This document shows positions 51,900 to 61,077 of a stretch of DNA of 64,000 bases, one piece after another; the stretch's first letter is position 1, and the number at the start of each line of letters is the position of its first letter. The notes below the pieces were generated by a model. The model saw only the letters and a program-made list of their open reading frames with translations. It did no database searches and was not told the DNA's origin. This stretch comes from Anaerohalosphaeraceae bacterium (GTDB taxonomy: Bacteria; Planctomycetota; Phycisphaerae; Sedimentisphaerales; Anaerohalosphaeraceae), in NCBI GenBank assembly GCA_037479115.1, contig JBBFLK010000003.1, positions 62,001 to 126,000 on the forward strand, written 5' to 3'. Position numbers and translations under genes: made by a program.

Positions 51900-52808
51900 T
51901 TATCCAAATCGCCCTGTGATGTAGTCTTCGGTTTCTTTTTTGGCGGGGTTGGTAAAGAGCACATCGGTCCGGCCGTATTCGATGAGTTTGCCCAGGCAGA
52001 AAAAGGCGGTGCGGTCGCTGACGCGTGCCGCCTGCTGCATATTGTGTGTGACAATCACGATGGTGTACGTGCCTTTCAGAGAAGCAATGAGTTCTTCAAT
52101 TCGGGCGGTCGCCAGCGGGTCAAGGGCGGAGCAGGGTTCGTCCATCAGAATGACTTTGGGCTTATTGGCCAGCGTACGGGCGATGCACAGCCGCTGCTGC
52201 TGTCCGCCGGACAAGGCCAGGGCGGATTTGGATAAATCCTCCTTGACCTCCTCCCACAGCGCCGCATCACGAAGGCACCGTTCGACGATAGCATCCAGTT
52301 CTGAGCGGCGCCGGATTCCCTGAAGACGCGGACCATACGCCACGTTGTCATAGATGCTTTTGGCGAAGGGATTCGGCTTCTGAAAAACCATTCCGACCTG
52401 CTGACGCAGGTTAACCAGGTTGGTATTTTTGTCATAGACATTTTGTCCGCCGACGGTCAGCAGTCCGTCCGCCCGGGTGTTCGGAATCAGGTCATTCATC
52501 CGGTTGATGCACCGCAGAAACGTGCTTTTTCCACAGCCGCTGGGGCCGATAATCGCGGTCACGGAGCCGGCCTCAATGTCCATCGTAATGTTCTCGACAC
52601 CAATTTTCGAACCGTAGTAAAAGCTGAAGTCTTTGGCTTGAATAATAATCCGTTCCGGCCGGACGGTCTGCTGGATTTCCGGTTTTGCTTCCGGTTCAGC
52701 CAGCCGGATCGGACCGGGCTGTCGAGGGTCGGACTGTGGAGAAAGACGTTCCATTTTCGGCCTCTGTGGGTGTTGTTTTTTCTGAATATTATCCGAAGAA
52801 AGCAGCAT
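51900..52808 (-). CDS. pstB: Phosphate ABC transporter ATP-binding protein
   Basis: A 302-residue ABC ATPase: Walker [10 protein letters not shown], signature [16 protein letters not shown], Walker [14 protein letters not shown] and the switch His in [12 protein letters not shown]. About 50 extra residues (Pro/Gln/Arg-rich) precede the usual start of PstB; a start at the internal Met (MERLSPQSD) is possible. One base separates it from pstA. Confidence 0.96.
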   Translation of the reverse strand: MLLSSDNIQKKQHPQRPKMERLSPQSDPRQPGPIRLAEPEAKPEIQQTVRPERIIIQAKDFSFYYGSKIGVENITMDIEAGSVTAIIGPSGCGKSTFLRCINRMNDLIPNTRADGLLTVGGQNVYDKNTNLVNLRQQVGMVFQKPNPFAKSIYDNVAYGPRLQGIRRRSELDAIVERCLRDAALWEEVKEDLSKSALALSGGQQQRLCIARTLANKPKVILMDEPCSALDPLATARIEELIASLKGTYTIVIVTHNMQQAARVSDRTAFFCLGKLIEYGRTDVLFTNPAKKETEDYITGRFG

Positions 52809-52809
52809 T

Positions 52810-54444
52810 TTAAATCCCTTGCAGTTTTCGGCTCATTCGCCATCGCAGGAAGATGGCCGCTAAATTCAGCACGAGAACCAGCAGAATCAGCGTCATCACC
52901 ATTCCGAACTGGTTGTGAGGCACCTGCATAGCCAGGCGGTCCCCGACGGTTATATCATAGCACCCGTATGAAAGGGCCCGGGTCGGCTGAAAAAGCCATT
53001 TCAAATGAAGCCCGATGTTCGGAATCGGTCCGAGGGCGACAGCACCGGCAAAAAGAATCGGGGCGGTCTCACCGGCGGCACGGCTTAAGCTCAGAATAAT
53101 ACCGGTCAGAATGCCCGGCCCGGCGGCCGGCAGGGTGACGGTCAGAAATGTCCTGAATTTGCCCGCTCCCAGGGCCAGCGATGCTTCTTTATAGGACTGC
53201 GGCACAGCCCGAATGGCTTCTTCAGAGGCCCGGATTATCACGGGCAGGACCAGAAGGGCCAGGGTCATTGAGGCGGACAGAATACAGGGTTTGCCGACCA
53301 TCAGAACAAAGAAAGCCAGCCCGAAAAGCCCATAGACGATACTCGGAACACCGGCCAGGGTATTGATGCAGGTGCGGATGACCCGTGTGGTGATTCCGTC
53401 CGCGGCATATTCCACCAGATAGGCGGCGGACAGCACGCCCAGCGGAACGGCGAAACACATCGAAAGAACGGTCAGCAGGAGTGTGCCGAGGACTTCCGGG
53501 CCGGCGCCGCCGAAGTAATGTCCGGCGGTGCTGTCGTCCAGAAAATACCGCCAGTAAATTGTCGGGCGGGGCTGAAGCATCGCGGCAAGATTCTGCTCCA
53601 CCATCGAAAACAGAGGAGCCAGTTCCGTTTTTCCGAAAATCCCTTCGTCCGGGTCATCCCGGCGGATTTGTTTGGGAATCAGCCGTTTGTCGTCTTTGCC
53701 GGAGGGAACCCATTTGGTTTGATAAATCAGATAGTGAAGATGTTTTTGAGCCACATCCCAGCGCGTGGCGCCGAACCGGTCCTGCGGCAGAGGCGGGACG
53801 GATTCGCCGGGCAGCGGACCGAACAGTTTCCGCATTTCTGTTTTGACAATATCCAGTTCAGCAGCGTATTCGGACCGGCGGGACAAATCAATTTCCTGAA
53901 GAATCTGCCGGTACTGTTTGGAAAGCGAAAAGACAATTTCAAACGGACTGTTCTGAAAGCGGGAATTGGACCGCTGGGCATCGACGGTATCCAGCAGTGA
54001 TTCCGCCTCCGCTTTATCCACTGTGTCCAGGGCCTGCAGAAAGGCATCCCGAATCTCCTTGGCCTGTTCGCGAAGCCGGGCGTATTCTTCATCTGCGACT
54101 TCCAGATAGCGAAGATGGCGGCCGAGCTGCTGATAAGCGGAACGGGCTTCCCGACTCAAAAGGGCGGTGTCAATTCCCCGGCTGAAATGCTCCAGCAGGT
54201 CCAGGGCCTCCCGGCGAGCCTGATTTGTTTGAGCCGTTCGCCTTTCCAGGTCTTCCGCCTTTCCCCGTTTGAACAGTTCTTTCTGCATTTTATCGAATTC
54301 GACGGTCTTTCGGAAGAAGACGGCTTTGCTGCCTTTCCAGAGCATCGGAAACAGGAAGAGCATCAGGGCAACCGCCAGAAACAGTACGGAACTGCTGCAC
54401 AGGGCCGTAAAAAACGCATTTTTTATTTGACGCCAGAGAGTCAT
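52810..54444 (-). CDS. pstA: Phosphate ABC transporter permease PstA with a large N-terminal insertion
   Basis: A 544-residue inner-membrane permease. The first helix (about 12-36) is followed by a charged, largely helical segment of roughly 270 residues, and the permease core begins near residue 300 ([15 protein letters not shown], then [42 protein letters not shown] and [12 protein letters not shown], the EAA-type loop for PstB). Typical PstA is about 290 residues, so the insertion, which would sit in the periplasm, is unusual. Overlaps pstC by 4 bp. Confidence 0.92.
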   Translation of the reverse strand: MTLWRQIKNAFFTALCSSSVLFLAVALMLFLFPMLWKGSKAVFFRKTVEFDKMQKELFKRGKAEDLERRTAQTNQARREALDLLEHFSRGIDTALLSREARSAYQQLGRHLRYLEVADEEYARLREQAKEIRDAFLQALDTVDKAEAESLLDTVDAQRSNSRFQNSPFEIVFSLSKQYRQILQEIDLSRRSEYAAELDIVKTEMRKLFGPLPGESVPPLPQDRFGATRWDVAQKHLHYLIYQTKWVPSGKDDKRLIPKQIRRDDPDEGIFGKTELAPLFSMVEQNLAAMLQPRPTIYWRYFLDDSTAGHYFGGAGPEVLGTLLLTVLSMCFAVPLGVLSAAYLVEYAADGITTRVIRTCINTLAGVPSIVYGLFGLAFFVLMVGKPCILSASMTLALLVLPVIIRASEEAIRAVPQSYKEASLALGAGKFRTFLTVTLPAAGPGILTGIILSLSRAAGETAPILFAGAVALGPIPNIGLHLKWLFQPTRALSYGCYDITVGDRLAMQVPHNQFGMVMTLILLVLVLNLAAIFLRWRMSRKLQGI

Positions 54445-55424
54445 CGCTTCGACTTTTTCATTTGCAGAATAAAATGTTCACTCAGCAGATTCAGACAAAA
54501 GGTGAAAATCAGCAAAACCAGACCGATGGCAAAAAGCGAATGAAAGTGAATTGTGCCCTGCGGCACTTCGCCCAGTTCGCCGGCGATGGTGGCGGTCATC
54601 GTGCGGACGGATTGAGACAAATCCCACCAGGGAGAGGGAATCTGCGTGGCATTGCCGGAGGCCATCCAGACCACCATCGTTTCTCCGACAGCACGCATCA
54701 TCCCGAGGATTACGGCCGCCAAAATGCCGCTGTGGGCGGCGGGAATCACAACCCGCAGAAGCGTTTCCGCCCGCGTGGCGCCCAGACCATAGGATGCCTC
54801 GCGAATTTCTCGTCCGACGGCCGTAAGGGCATCTTCCGCCACACTGATGATGGTCGGCATCGCCATAATTGACAGGATTATCGAAGCATTCAGGGCATTG
54901 GTGCCGGTCGAAAACCCCAGATGTTTCTGAAGCCAGGGGGCTACAACCATCACCGCAAAAACCCCATAGGCCACCGAAGGAATAGCGGCCAGAATTTCAA
55001 TCAGGGGCTTGCAGACCTGACGTGTGCGAAAGGAAGCAATGTCGCTCAGAAAGACGGCGGCCAGCAGGCCGGTCGGTACGGCAATCAGCAGGGAGGTGAC
55101 GGTGACATAAAAAGACCCGGCAATGATAGCCAGAATGCCGTATTCCGGATGAGCCTGGTGTTCAGGAAACCAGCGCCGGCTCGTAAGAAACTCTGTGATT
55201 CTCTCTCGGGGTGAAACTCCGCTTTCCGTAAAGAAAGGAGCTGCCTGGCGAATGACAAAAACGAAAATCAGAAGAACGGCTGCTACCGAGCAGAATGTGA
55301 CGACAAACAGAAAAGACTTCACAAACCAGGATAGCAGGGTGCTTCGCAGGTCATCTCGAAACGTAAGACGCAGCGGCCGGGGAAACCGTACCGCTTCATC
55401 TGATTGACTGACGGCTGTTGTCAT
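54441..55424 (-). CDS. pstC: Phosphate ABC transporter permease PstC
   Basis: A 327-residue permease with six to seven helices: IIAGSFYVTVTSLLIAVPTG, IEILAAIPSVAYGVFAVMVV, the coupling loop REIREASYGLGATRAETLLRV-type sequence and RAVGETMVVWMASGN. Pairs with PstA to form the phosphate channel. 31 bp after pstS. Confidence 0.95.
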   Translation of the reverse strand: MTTAVSQSDEAVRFPRPLRLTFRDDLRSTLLSWFVKSFLFVVTFCSVAAVLLIFVFVIRQAAPFFTESGVSPRERITEFLTSRRWFPEHQAHPEYGILAIIAGSFYVTVTSLLIAVPTGLLAAVFLSDIASFRTRQVCKPLIEILAAIPSVAYGVFAVMVVAPWLQKHLGFSTGTNALNASIILSIMAMPTIISVAEDALTAVGREIREASYGLGATRAETLLRVVIPAAHSGILAAVILGMMRAVGETMVVWMASGNATQIPSPWWDLSQSVRTMTATIAGELGEVPQGTIHFHSLFAIGLVLLIFTFCLNLLSEHFILQMKKSKR

Positions 55425-55455
55425 ACCTTGCCTCAGGAGTCTTGGGTGAGCCGTA

Positions 55456-56292
55456 TTAATATTCAGTCAACGGTACAAATCCCTTGGCTTCAATAATCTC
55501 CTGCCCTTTTTCCGTCAGATAGAAGGTGCAGAAGGCATGTACAATCGAACCGAGTTTGGGATAGCCGTTCGTGAAGAGAAACAGAGGCCGGCTGACAGGA
55601 TAGATGCCTTTGGCGATCGTAGAGCGGGTCGGCGTAACGCCGTTGATTTTCAGGGGTTTGACATACCGGTCAAGGAATCCGATGCCGACATATCCGATGG
55701 CGCCGGGGGTGCTTCGAATCCGGGCATGGGCCTGCGGATTGGAGTTGACGTATTCAACGTTAGGGGCCATCTTCTCATTGTTCATTACCATCGAATGGAA
55801 GGATTCATAGGTGCCGCTGGAGGTGTCCCGGCTGACGGGAACAATCGGCATATCCGGACCGCCCAGCTCTTTCCAGTTCGTGATTTTGCCCATGTAGATA
55901 TCCCGAACCTGGTCCATGCGAAGTTCAGAAATCGGATTGGAAGGGTGGACGACGATGCAGACCCCGTCCATCGCAATCACGTGGGCCACGGGATAAACTC
56001 CTTTTTCAATGGCCTGCTGGAACTCCTTGTCTTTCATAAAACGGCTCATCATCGCGATGTCGCATCGGCCGTCAATGAGAGCCGCTGCGCCATCCCCGCT
56101 GCCGGTTTTCTTGACCGTGATGGAGACATCCGGATGCAGTTCCTTGAATACCTCGGCAAAGGCATCCCCAAGCGGCCCTACAGTGGTTGAGCCGTCGATT
56201 TGGAGAACTTTATCAGCGGCTCCGGCCCAACAGACAAGAAGACTGAATCCAATCAGTACTGTTGACAGATTTCTGAACTGATACGCGCTCAT
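55456..56292 (-). CDS. pstS: Periplasmic phosphate-binding protein PstS
   Basis: A 278-residue binding protein. Signal peptide (about residues 1-26), then the phosphate-binding elements DGSTTVGPLGDAF, GSGDGAAALIDGRCDIAMMSR and VSRDTSSGTYESFHSM. Delivers phosphate from the periplasm to PstCA. Has a PhoB-type direct-repeat box about 65-95 bp upstream. Confidence 0.95.
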   Translation of the reverse strand: MSAYQFRNLSTVLIGFSLLVCWAGAADKVLQIDGSTTVGPLGDAFAEVFKELHPDVSITVKKTGSGDGAAALIDGRCDIAMMSRFMKDKEFQQAIEKGVYPVAHVIAMDGVCIVVHPSNPISELRMDQVRDIYMGKITNWKELGGPDMPIVPVSRDTSSGTYESFHSMVMNNEKMAPNVEYVNSNPQAHARIRSTPGAIGYVGIGFLDRYVKPLKINGVTPTRSTIAKGIYPVSRPLFLFTNGYPKLGSIVHAFCTFYLTEKGQEIIEAKGFVPLTEY

Positions 56293-56313
56293 TCTTTTCC
56301 CTTTCCATTCATT

Positions 56314-56359
56314 TAAAAAAAGAAATGTCCTGTAGAATATTCCGTACTCTACAGGACAT
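56314..56359 (-). terminator. Terminator between the porin gene and pstS
   Basis: ATGTCCTGTAGA / TCTACAGGACAT, a perfect 12-bp inverted repeat (56325-56336 with 56348-56359) followed on the minus strand by TTTCTTTTTTT. It ends the porin transcript; the pstS promoter must overlap it. Confidence 0.85.
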
Positions 56360-56388
56360 CTGTTAGCGTTTCGTTAGGAAACGGTTAA
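56356..56388 (-). promoter_or_regulatory. Candidate PhoB box before pstS
   Basis: Three direct repeats with exact 11-bp period on the minus strand: TTAACCGTTTC, CTAACGAAACG, CTAACAGATGT. PhoB-family regulators bind tandem 11-bp repeats. A TAGAGT sequence 4 bp after the box could be the -10, in which case the pstS transcript would start inside the terminator hairpin. Confidence 0.55.
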
Positions 56389-56401
56389 TAGGTCGTGAAA
56401 A

Positions 56402-57706
56402 TCAGAATTTCACGACAAAATCGAGCTGGATACGCTTGTAATCTTCGTTTGGTTTCTGTTCGAGTTTGTCAGCTAAATAATAGCTAATGCCAAAGGAAGC
56501 ATTCTTGGCGAGGATGTAGGTCCAGTTTATCTTGTGTCCTTTTACGTTTGTCCCGCCGTCTGCAAAGTCGGAATCGGCAAACGCGCCCAGCACAGCATCG
56601 GCTTCGAGGTCACGATAGCTGTAGGTGAAATCCCATGTGCCAGGGTCTTTGGCCTTGTTGAAGGTAAAGCCGGCCAGCCAGCCGGTATCCTCCTTAACGC
56701 CGGAGGCTGTATTAATGACATAGTCACCGAATGCGGCAAACGGATAGGAGCCGAGTTTGAAGGCATACTGACCGAAGGCATTGACGAGGTTATAATCATA
56801 GAGGTAGTTTGTGCCGCCATTGGAGTTGCCCGCGGCTCCGTTGTCGATGACCTGGCTGTTAATAGCGGGAAGAGCTTGCCCTTCGACGTTGGAGTAGTCG
56901 TAGTAGGACACTCCGAAGGTGGCTTTGGATTTATCCTCAAAGGTATGAGCCAGGCCGACTTGTCCGCCGAACATCCGCTTGTCGGCTGAACTGCCGTTTT
57001 CTTCGATATAGCCGACAAAGGCATTGATAAACAGCTCATCTTTTTCCGTCCAGGGTTTGGTGTACTGCAGACCAATTCCTTCCGGATTGACATCGCTGTC
57101 CCAAATTAAGTCACTTTTGCCGACGTAGAAAGGATTGTAGGTCTTACCGGCAAGGACGGTCAGACCTTCAACGGCTTTTGGCGTGTAGGCCACATAGGCC
57201 CGGTCAACCCAGAGGTTTTTGCCGGCCCAGTAGTCACCAAGGGTCTGGTTGGCGGCGTTGGCAGCGGAACCCGGGATAATCGCACCGTCTTCATCTTTGA
57301 GGAATTCAGAAGTGGCTACTCGGAAGTCGAAGAGATATTCCTCATTGATTTGGAACTGTACGCCGACACGGGCGCGGATGCGGTGACGGTCGTCCTTCGG
57401 ATCAGACTTCCAATCCCGATCGCGGCACTCATACCGATAGCGGAAATCCCCGTAGAGTTTGATTTTTTCCAGCCAGCTGAGCGTCTCGGGGATTTCAAAG
57501 CCGCCGCTTTCCTGCACTTTGGCAAGCTTCTGGGCCTGTTCCTTTTGAGCGGCCTCCATCTTGAGCAGGCGGTTGTTCATTTCTGCCAGCTGGTTGTACA
57601 GTTTTTCCTGTTCTTTTCGCAGTTCGCTGATTTCATCGGCCCAGGCGGTGCCGAAAAGCAGAACTGCGAAAACCGCCGTCCATGTCCATTTCCATTTTCC
57701 TGTCAT
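56402..57706 (-). CDS. Outer-membrane porin of the Pho regulon
   Basis: A 434-residue protein. Signal peptide (ends AWA), a coiled-coil segment of about 45 residues (ISELRKEQEKLYNQLAEMNN) that could tether the protein to the periplasm, then a beta-barrel with alternating strands (KLYGDFRYRYECRDRD, HRIRARVGVQF, DRAYVAYTP, WTYILAKNASFGISYYLADK) and a C-terminal Phe (DFVVKF) typical of outer-membrane insertion. Resembles putative porin/OprO-OprP-type proteins in layout. Position between phoR and pstS plus an upstream Pho-box-like repeat suggests phosphate uptake. The start follows GGAGG; 23 further upstream codons are not signal-like. Confidence 0.82.
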   Translation of the reverse strand: MTGKWKWTWTAVFAVLLFGTAWADEISELRKEQEKLYNQLAEMNNRLLKMEAAQKEQAQKLAKVQESGGFEIPETLSWLEKIKLYGDFRYRYECRDRDWKSDPKDDRHRIRARVGVQFQINEEYLFDFRVATSEFLKDEDGAIIPGSAANAANQTLGDYWAGKNLWVDRAYVAYTPKAVEGLTVLAGKTYNPFYVGKSDLIWDSDVNPEGIGLQYTKPWTEKDELFINAFVGYIEENGSSADKRMFGGQVGLAHTFEDKSKATFGVSYYDYSNVEGQALPAINSQVIDNGAAGNSNGGTNYLYDYNLVNAFGQYAFKLGSYPFAAFGDYVINTASGVKEDTGWLAGFTFNKAKDPGTWDFTYSYRDLEADAVLGAFADSDFADGGTNVKGHKINWTYILAKNASFGISYYLADKLEQKPNEDYKRIQLDFVVKF

Positions 57707-57764
57707 AACTGTACCTCCACATAAAGGAATAATTGCGTGTTCAAACCGCTTGAAGACACGCCGA

Positions 57765-57797
57765 ATTTCCTTCAAAAAACGGTTAATTCGTTTTCAA
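57765..57797 (-). promoter_or_regulatory. Candidate PhoB box before the porin gene
   Basis: On the minus strand TTGAAAACGAA, TTAACCGTTTT, TTGAAGGAAAT: three repeats at 11-bp spacing. The middle unit is shared with the box before pstS (TTAACCGTTT). Confidence 0.5.
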
Positions 57798-57974
57798 AGA
57801 AGTTTTTCCCGGATAAAAAATTATCGTCAGATTTCCGTTTTTTCTGAATTTTCCGGGTGAAAAATCCGGAGGGTTTGAAATGGCAGGCAGCCCCTGCTTT
57901 TTAGGGAGTCCTAAAAAAAAGAGCACGACAATACAGATACTTTATGAAGCGGTTTGGCCGGGCAGTCAAACAGG

Positions 57975-59759
57975 TCAGGAATTTTCTGCAGGCAAAAAAA
58001 TGGAAAACGTGCTTCCTTTGCCCACGGTGCTGTCCACCTGGACCGTGCCGTTGTGAGCCAGGACGATGTGTTTGACAATAGCCAGACCCAGTCCGGTACC
58101 GCCTAAAGCACGGCTGCGGGCCTTATCAGCCCGATAGAACCGTTCGAACAGACGCGGCAGATGTTCTTTGGCAATCCCGCAGCCGCTGTCTTTTACGTCG
58201 ATGCGAATGGAGGGCCCCTCACGAGAGGCCTGAAGAAGGATAGATTGGCCTGTTTCGCTGTATTTTATCGCATTATCAATCAGGTTAACCAGGGCCTGAA
58301 TAAGCAAAGAAGAGTTGACAAAGGCTGTCAGGTTATCCGGACAGTTGATTTGCAGGGAGATTTGTTTCTGGTTGGCCTGGTGCAGACAGCATTCAACGGC
58401 TTCTTTAAGAACGGTTTTCAAAGAAACGGTCTGGCGGGTGATGGCGGATTCCTGGGTCTGCTGTTCAATGGCTGACAGGGTCAAAAGGTCTTCGATGATG
58501 GAATTGAGCCGTTCCGTCTGGCGGCGCATGATTTCCAGGAATCGATGGAGGTCTTCGGGGTTGTCTTTCGCACCGTCCAGGAGCGTTTCAATGAAGCCCT
58601 TAATACTGGTAACAGGGGTTTTCAGCTCATGGGAGACATTCGCCACAAAATCGCTTTTGACCCGCTGGGCTTTATACACATCCGTAATATCGTTAAGAAC
58701 AATCAGGGTTCCGATGCGGTTTCCTTCCCGATCCATCAGAACACTGCTGCGGGCCTGAATGGAACGGGATTGGTCAGGTTCCCGAAACAGCAAATGTTCT
58801 TCCAGGGATTCCGCACTGACCAGGGCCTTTTGGACGAAGTCGTGAAATTGCGTGTTGCGGATAATTTCCGGCAGCGTCCGCCCGACCGGGTCCGGGACGG
58901 TAATCTGCAGAAGTTTACAGGCGGCGTTATTAATACTGATACAGCGGTTTTGCAGGTCCATCGCCAGAACGCCTTCGCTCATGCTGGTCAAAACAGCCTG
59001 CTGTTCATTCCGCTGAGCGGTAATGGTGTCCAGCCGCTGAATCAGTTCCTGAGCCATTTTGTTCATGGATTTGGCCAGCGAGGCAAACTCCCGTGTCCTG
59101 GCCGGCGGCATCCGGACGCTTACATCTCCTTCGGCCAGCCGGCGGGCGGCCGCCTCCATTTCTTTCAGCGGTCTGGTCAGACGCCAGCAGATCAGCCACA
59201 GCAGCAGGGCCAGAAAAACTCCCGCAGGAACAGCGGAGAGCATCATCTGGCGGCGGATTTGCCCTAAAATCTCATCCATTTGTTTGACGGATGCGGCGGT
59301 GCGGATAAACAGAGAGGGGTTCTCCGCCGGATAGGGAACGGCGACGTATAGAAAACGCTCTCCGAGAGTCGTGCTGGGGCGGATATCATATCCCACATGC
59401 CCGCCAAGGGCCTGCTGAATTTCCGGTCGGGAAAGATGGTTGTCCATCAGCGAGGGGTCTTTGTCGGATTCGCCCAGCACCTTTCCATCCAGGGTGATGA
59501 CGGTGATGCGGGTGGCGGTTTGACGGCCGAGTGTTTTGCACAACTGGTCAATGGCCGGCGGGTCAAACGGCTCTTTGACGGCAGCGGCAATTTGCGACTG
59601 AACAAAGACCGCACGGATTCGCAGCTCTTCCTTTTTTTCTTCCAGGAAATTCTTTTGGAGAACAGTAGACAGGGTCCAATACAGGGCAGCCAGGAAACAG
59701 AGCAGGAGGATGAGAACTGCCGGATAAATTTGCCAGAGAAGAGCCTGCCGTTTGGCCAT
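57975..59759 (-). CDS. phoR: Phosphate-regulon sensor histidine kinase PhoR
   Basis: A 594-residue membrane kinase: two helices (about 8-28 and 165-188) flanking a periplasmic sensor domain, HAMP (RLTRPLKEMEAAARRLAEGD), PAS (about 245-350), the phospho-acceptor VSHELKTPVTSIKGF, and an ATPase domain with DNAIKYS, DSGCGIA and GGTGLGLAIVK. The periplasmic domain is larger than in E. coli PhoR and resembles that of Gram-positive PhoR. 9 bp after phoB. Confidence 0.92.
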   Translation of the reverse strand: MAKRQALLWQIYPAVLILLLCFLAALYWTLSTVLQKNFLEEKKEELRIRAVFVQSQIAAAVKEPFDPPAIDQLCKTLGRQTATRITVITLDGKVLGESDKDPSLMDNHLSRPEIQQALGGHVGYDIRPSTTLGERFLYVAVPYPAENPSLFIRTAASVKQMDEILGQIRRQMMLSAVPAGVFLALLLWLICWRLTRPLKEMEAAARRLAEGDVSVRMPPARTREFASLAKSMNKMAQELIQRLDTITAQRNEQQAVLTSMSEGVLAMDLQNRCISINNAACKLLQITVPDPVGRTLPEIIRNTQFHDFVQKALVSAESLEEHLLFREPDQSRSIQARSSVLMDREGNRIGTLIVLNDITDVYKAQRVKSDFVANVSHELKTPVTSIKGFIETLLDGAKDNPEDLHRFLEIMRRQTERLNSIIEDLLTLSAIEQQTQESAITRQTVSLKTVLKEAVECCLHQANQKQISLQINCPDNLTAFVNSSLLIQALVNLIDNAIKYSETGQSILLQASREGPSIRIDVKDSGCGIAKEHLPRLFERFYRADKARSRALGGTGLGLAIVKHIVLAHNGTVQVDSTVGKGSTFSIFLPAENS

Positions 59760-59768
59760 AAAGAGCGT

Positions 59769-60461
59769 TCAGCTTTCCTCCCGAAAACGATAGCCGACTC
59801 CCCGAACCGTTTCAATCAGGTCGCCGGCCTTGCCGAGTTTCTTTCGCAGGCCGACAATCTGCACGTCCACAGACCGGTCGGTGACAGGATAGTCAGGCCC
59901 GTGGACAGCATCGACAATCTGATAGCGGGTGAAGACCCAGCCGGGACGAGCAGCCAGAAAATGCAGCATCTTGAATTCTGTAGAAGTCAGCTCCACTTCT
60001 TTGCCGTTTACAAAAGTTCGGTGTCGGCCCGGGTCTATTTCTATATTGTGTATCTTGATAACCGATTTCTCACTCGGCGGCGGCGCTTCTGTACGCCGCA
60101 AGACGGCTTTAATTCGGGCCAGGAGAACTTGCGGGCTGAAAGGTTTGGTAATGTAATCATCCGCTCCCGCCTCCAATCCTGCGACTATATCGGATTCTGT
60201 CCCTTTAGCGGTCAGAATGATCACGGGAATTCTCGATAGGTCCGTACTGCTTTTTAGAGTCCGACAGACCTGAAGCCCATCGATTTTGGGTATCATTAAA
60301 TCAAGCAATACAAGGTCCGGTTTTGTTGTTTCTGCCTTGGCCAAGGCAGTTTTCCCGTCCAAAGCCGCCTCGCATTGATAGCCGTTCTTGCGAAGATTAT
60401 ATTGAATCAGCTCTTGAACATCTTCTTCATCTTCTACAATCAAAATCTTTTTGGGAACCAT
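59769..60461 (-). CDS. phoB: Response regulator PhoB (OmpR family)
   Basis: A 230-residue regulator: receiver domain with the acidic pair EDEED, phospho-acceptor Asp in DLVLLDLMIPKIDG and Lys in YITKPFSPQ, then a winged-helix DNA-binding domain (LTSTEFKMLHFLAARPG, YPVTDRSVDVQIVGLRKKLG, IETVRGVGYRF). Partner of the adjacent PhoR; target boxes are proposed above. The name is by context and PhoB-like sequence. Confidence 0.92.
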   Translation of the reverse strand: MVPKKILIVEDEEDVQELIQYNLRKNGYQCEAALDGKTALAKAETTKPDLVLLDLMIPKIDGLQVCRTLKSSTDLSRIPVIILTAKGTESDIVAGLEAGADDYITKPFSPQVLLARIKAVLRRTEAPPPSEKSVIKIHNIEIDPGRHRTFVNGKEVELTSTEFKMLHFLAARPGWVFTRYQIVDAVHGPDYPVTDRSVDVQIVGLRKKLGKAGDLIETVRGVGYRFREES

Positions 60462-60516
60462 TTTGTTTCCTCAAATTTAGGTTTTTTCTTGTTCCCATTT
60501 ACTTTCGGATTGTTCG

Positions 60517-60538
60517 AATAGGATTAAGAAGATGTTAG
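60517..60538 (-). promoter_or_regulatory. Possible PhoB box before phoB
   Basis: Minus strand CTAACATCTTC followed by TTAATCCTATT, two 11-bp units with the same CTAA/TTAA start as the pstS box. Weaker than the other two, consistent with autoregulation if real. Confidence 0.35.
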
Positions 60539-60557
60539 AAAGCTGTTTAGGTGCCGC

Positions 60558-61001
60558 TTATTTCTTTTTGTATGCCTCTTTCGGGTCATAGACCTTTTGT
60601 GCCACCAGCTCCAACTGTTCGGAGGTGCCTTTTTTCAAAGCCCGATAAAAACAGGATTGATAGCCTACATGGCATTGCCCTTGGTCCACTTCCACCTTTA
60701 GAAGAAGACAATCCTGGTCGCAATCTGTCAGAATTTGCACGACTTTTTGGACGTGACCGCTCTCCTCCCCTTTTTTCCACAGTTTTTTTCTGGAGCGGCT
60801 GTAATATACGGCATTCCCGGTCTGAATCGTCAGCTTAAGGGCCTCCTCATTCATATAAGCAACCATCAGCACTTGCCCGGACCGAGCGTCCTGAGCGATT
60901 GCGGTAATCAGACCGTTTGCATCAAAACGTGGAGTGAATTGAAATCCTTCCTCCAATTGGACATCTGCTGCCACTAAAGTTTCCTTTCCGAAATTGACCA
61001 T
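60558..61001 (-). CDS. hisI: Phosphoribosyl-AMP cyclohydrolase
   Basis: Third step of histidine synthesis: opens the adenine ring of phosphoribosyl-AMP. The 147-residue single-domain form has [30 protein letters not shown] and the zinc-binding [21 protein letters not shown] cysteine region. No phosphoribosyl-ATP pyrophosphatase (HisE) domain is fused, and no other his gene is nearby. Confidence 0.95.
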   Translation of the reverse strand: MVNFGKETLVAADVQLEEGFQFTPRFDANGLITAIAQDARSGQVLMVAYMNEEALKLTIQTGNAVYYSRSRKKLWKKGEESGHVQKVVQILTDCDQDCLLLKVEVDQGQCHVGYQSCFYRALKKGTSEQLELVAQKVYDPKEAYKKK

Positions 61002-61016
61002 TCCTGTTTGACCATC

Positions 61017-61045
61017 TTGCCGCTTTTTGTTTTAACGGGTATGAT
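61017..61045 (+). promoter_or_regulatory. Promoter for the flippase-like gene at 61078
   Basis: TTGCCG, 17-bp spacer, TATGAT, about 30 bp before the TTG start. Confidence 0.5.
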
Positions 61046-61077
61046 ACGGAAAAACAAGCATTTATCAGGAAGATTCG

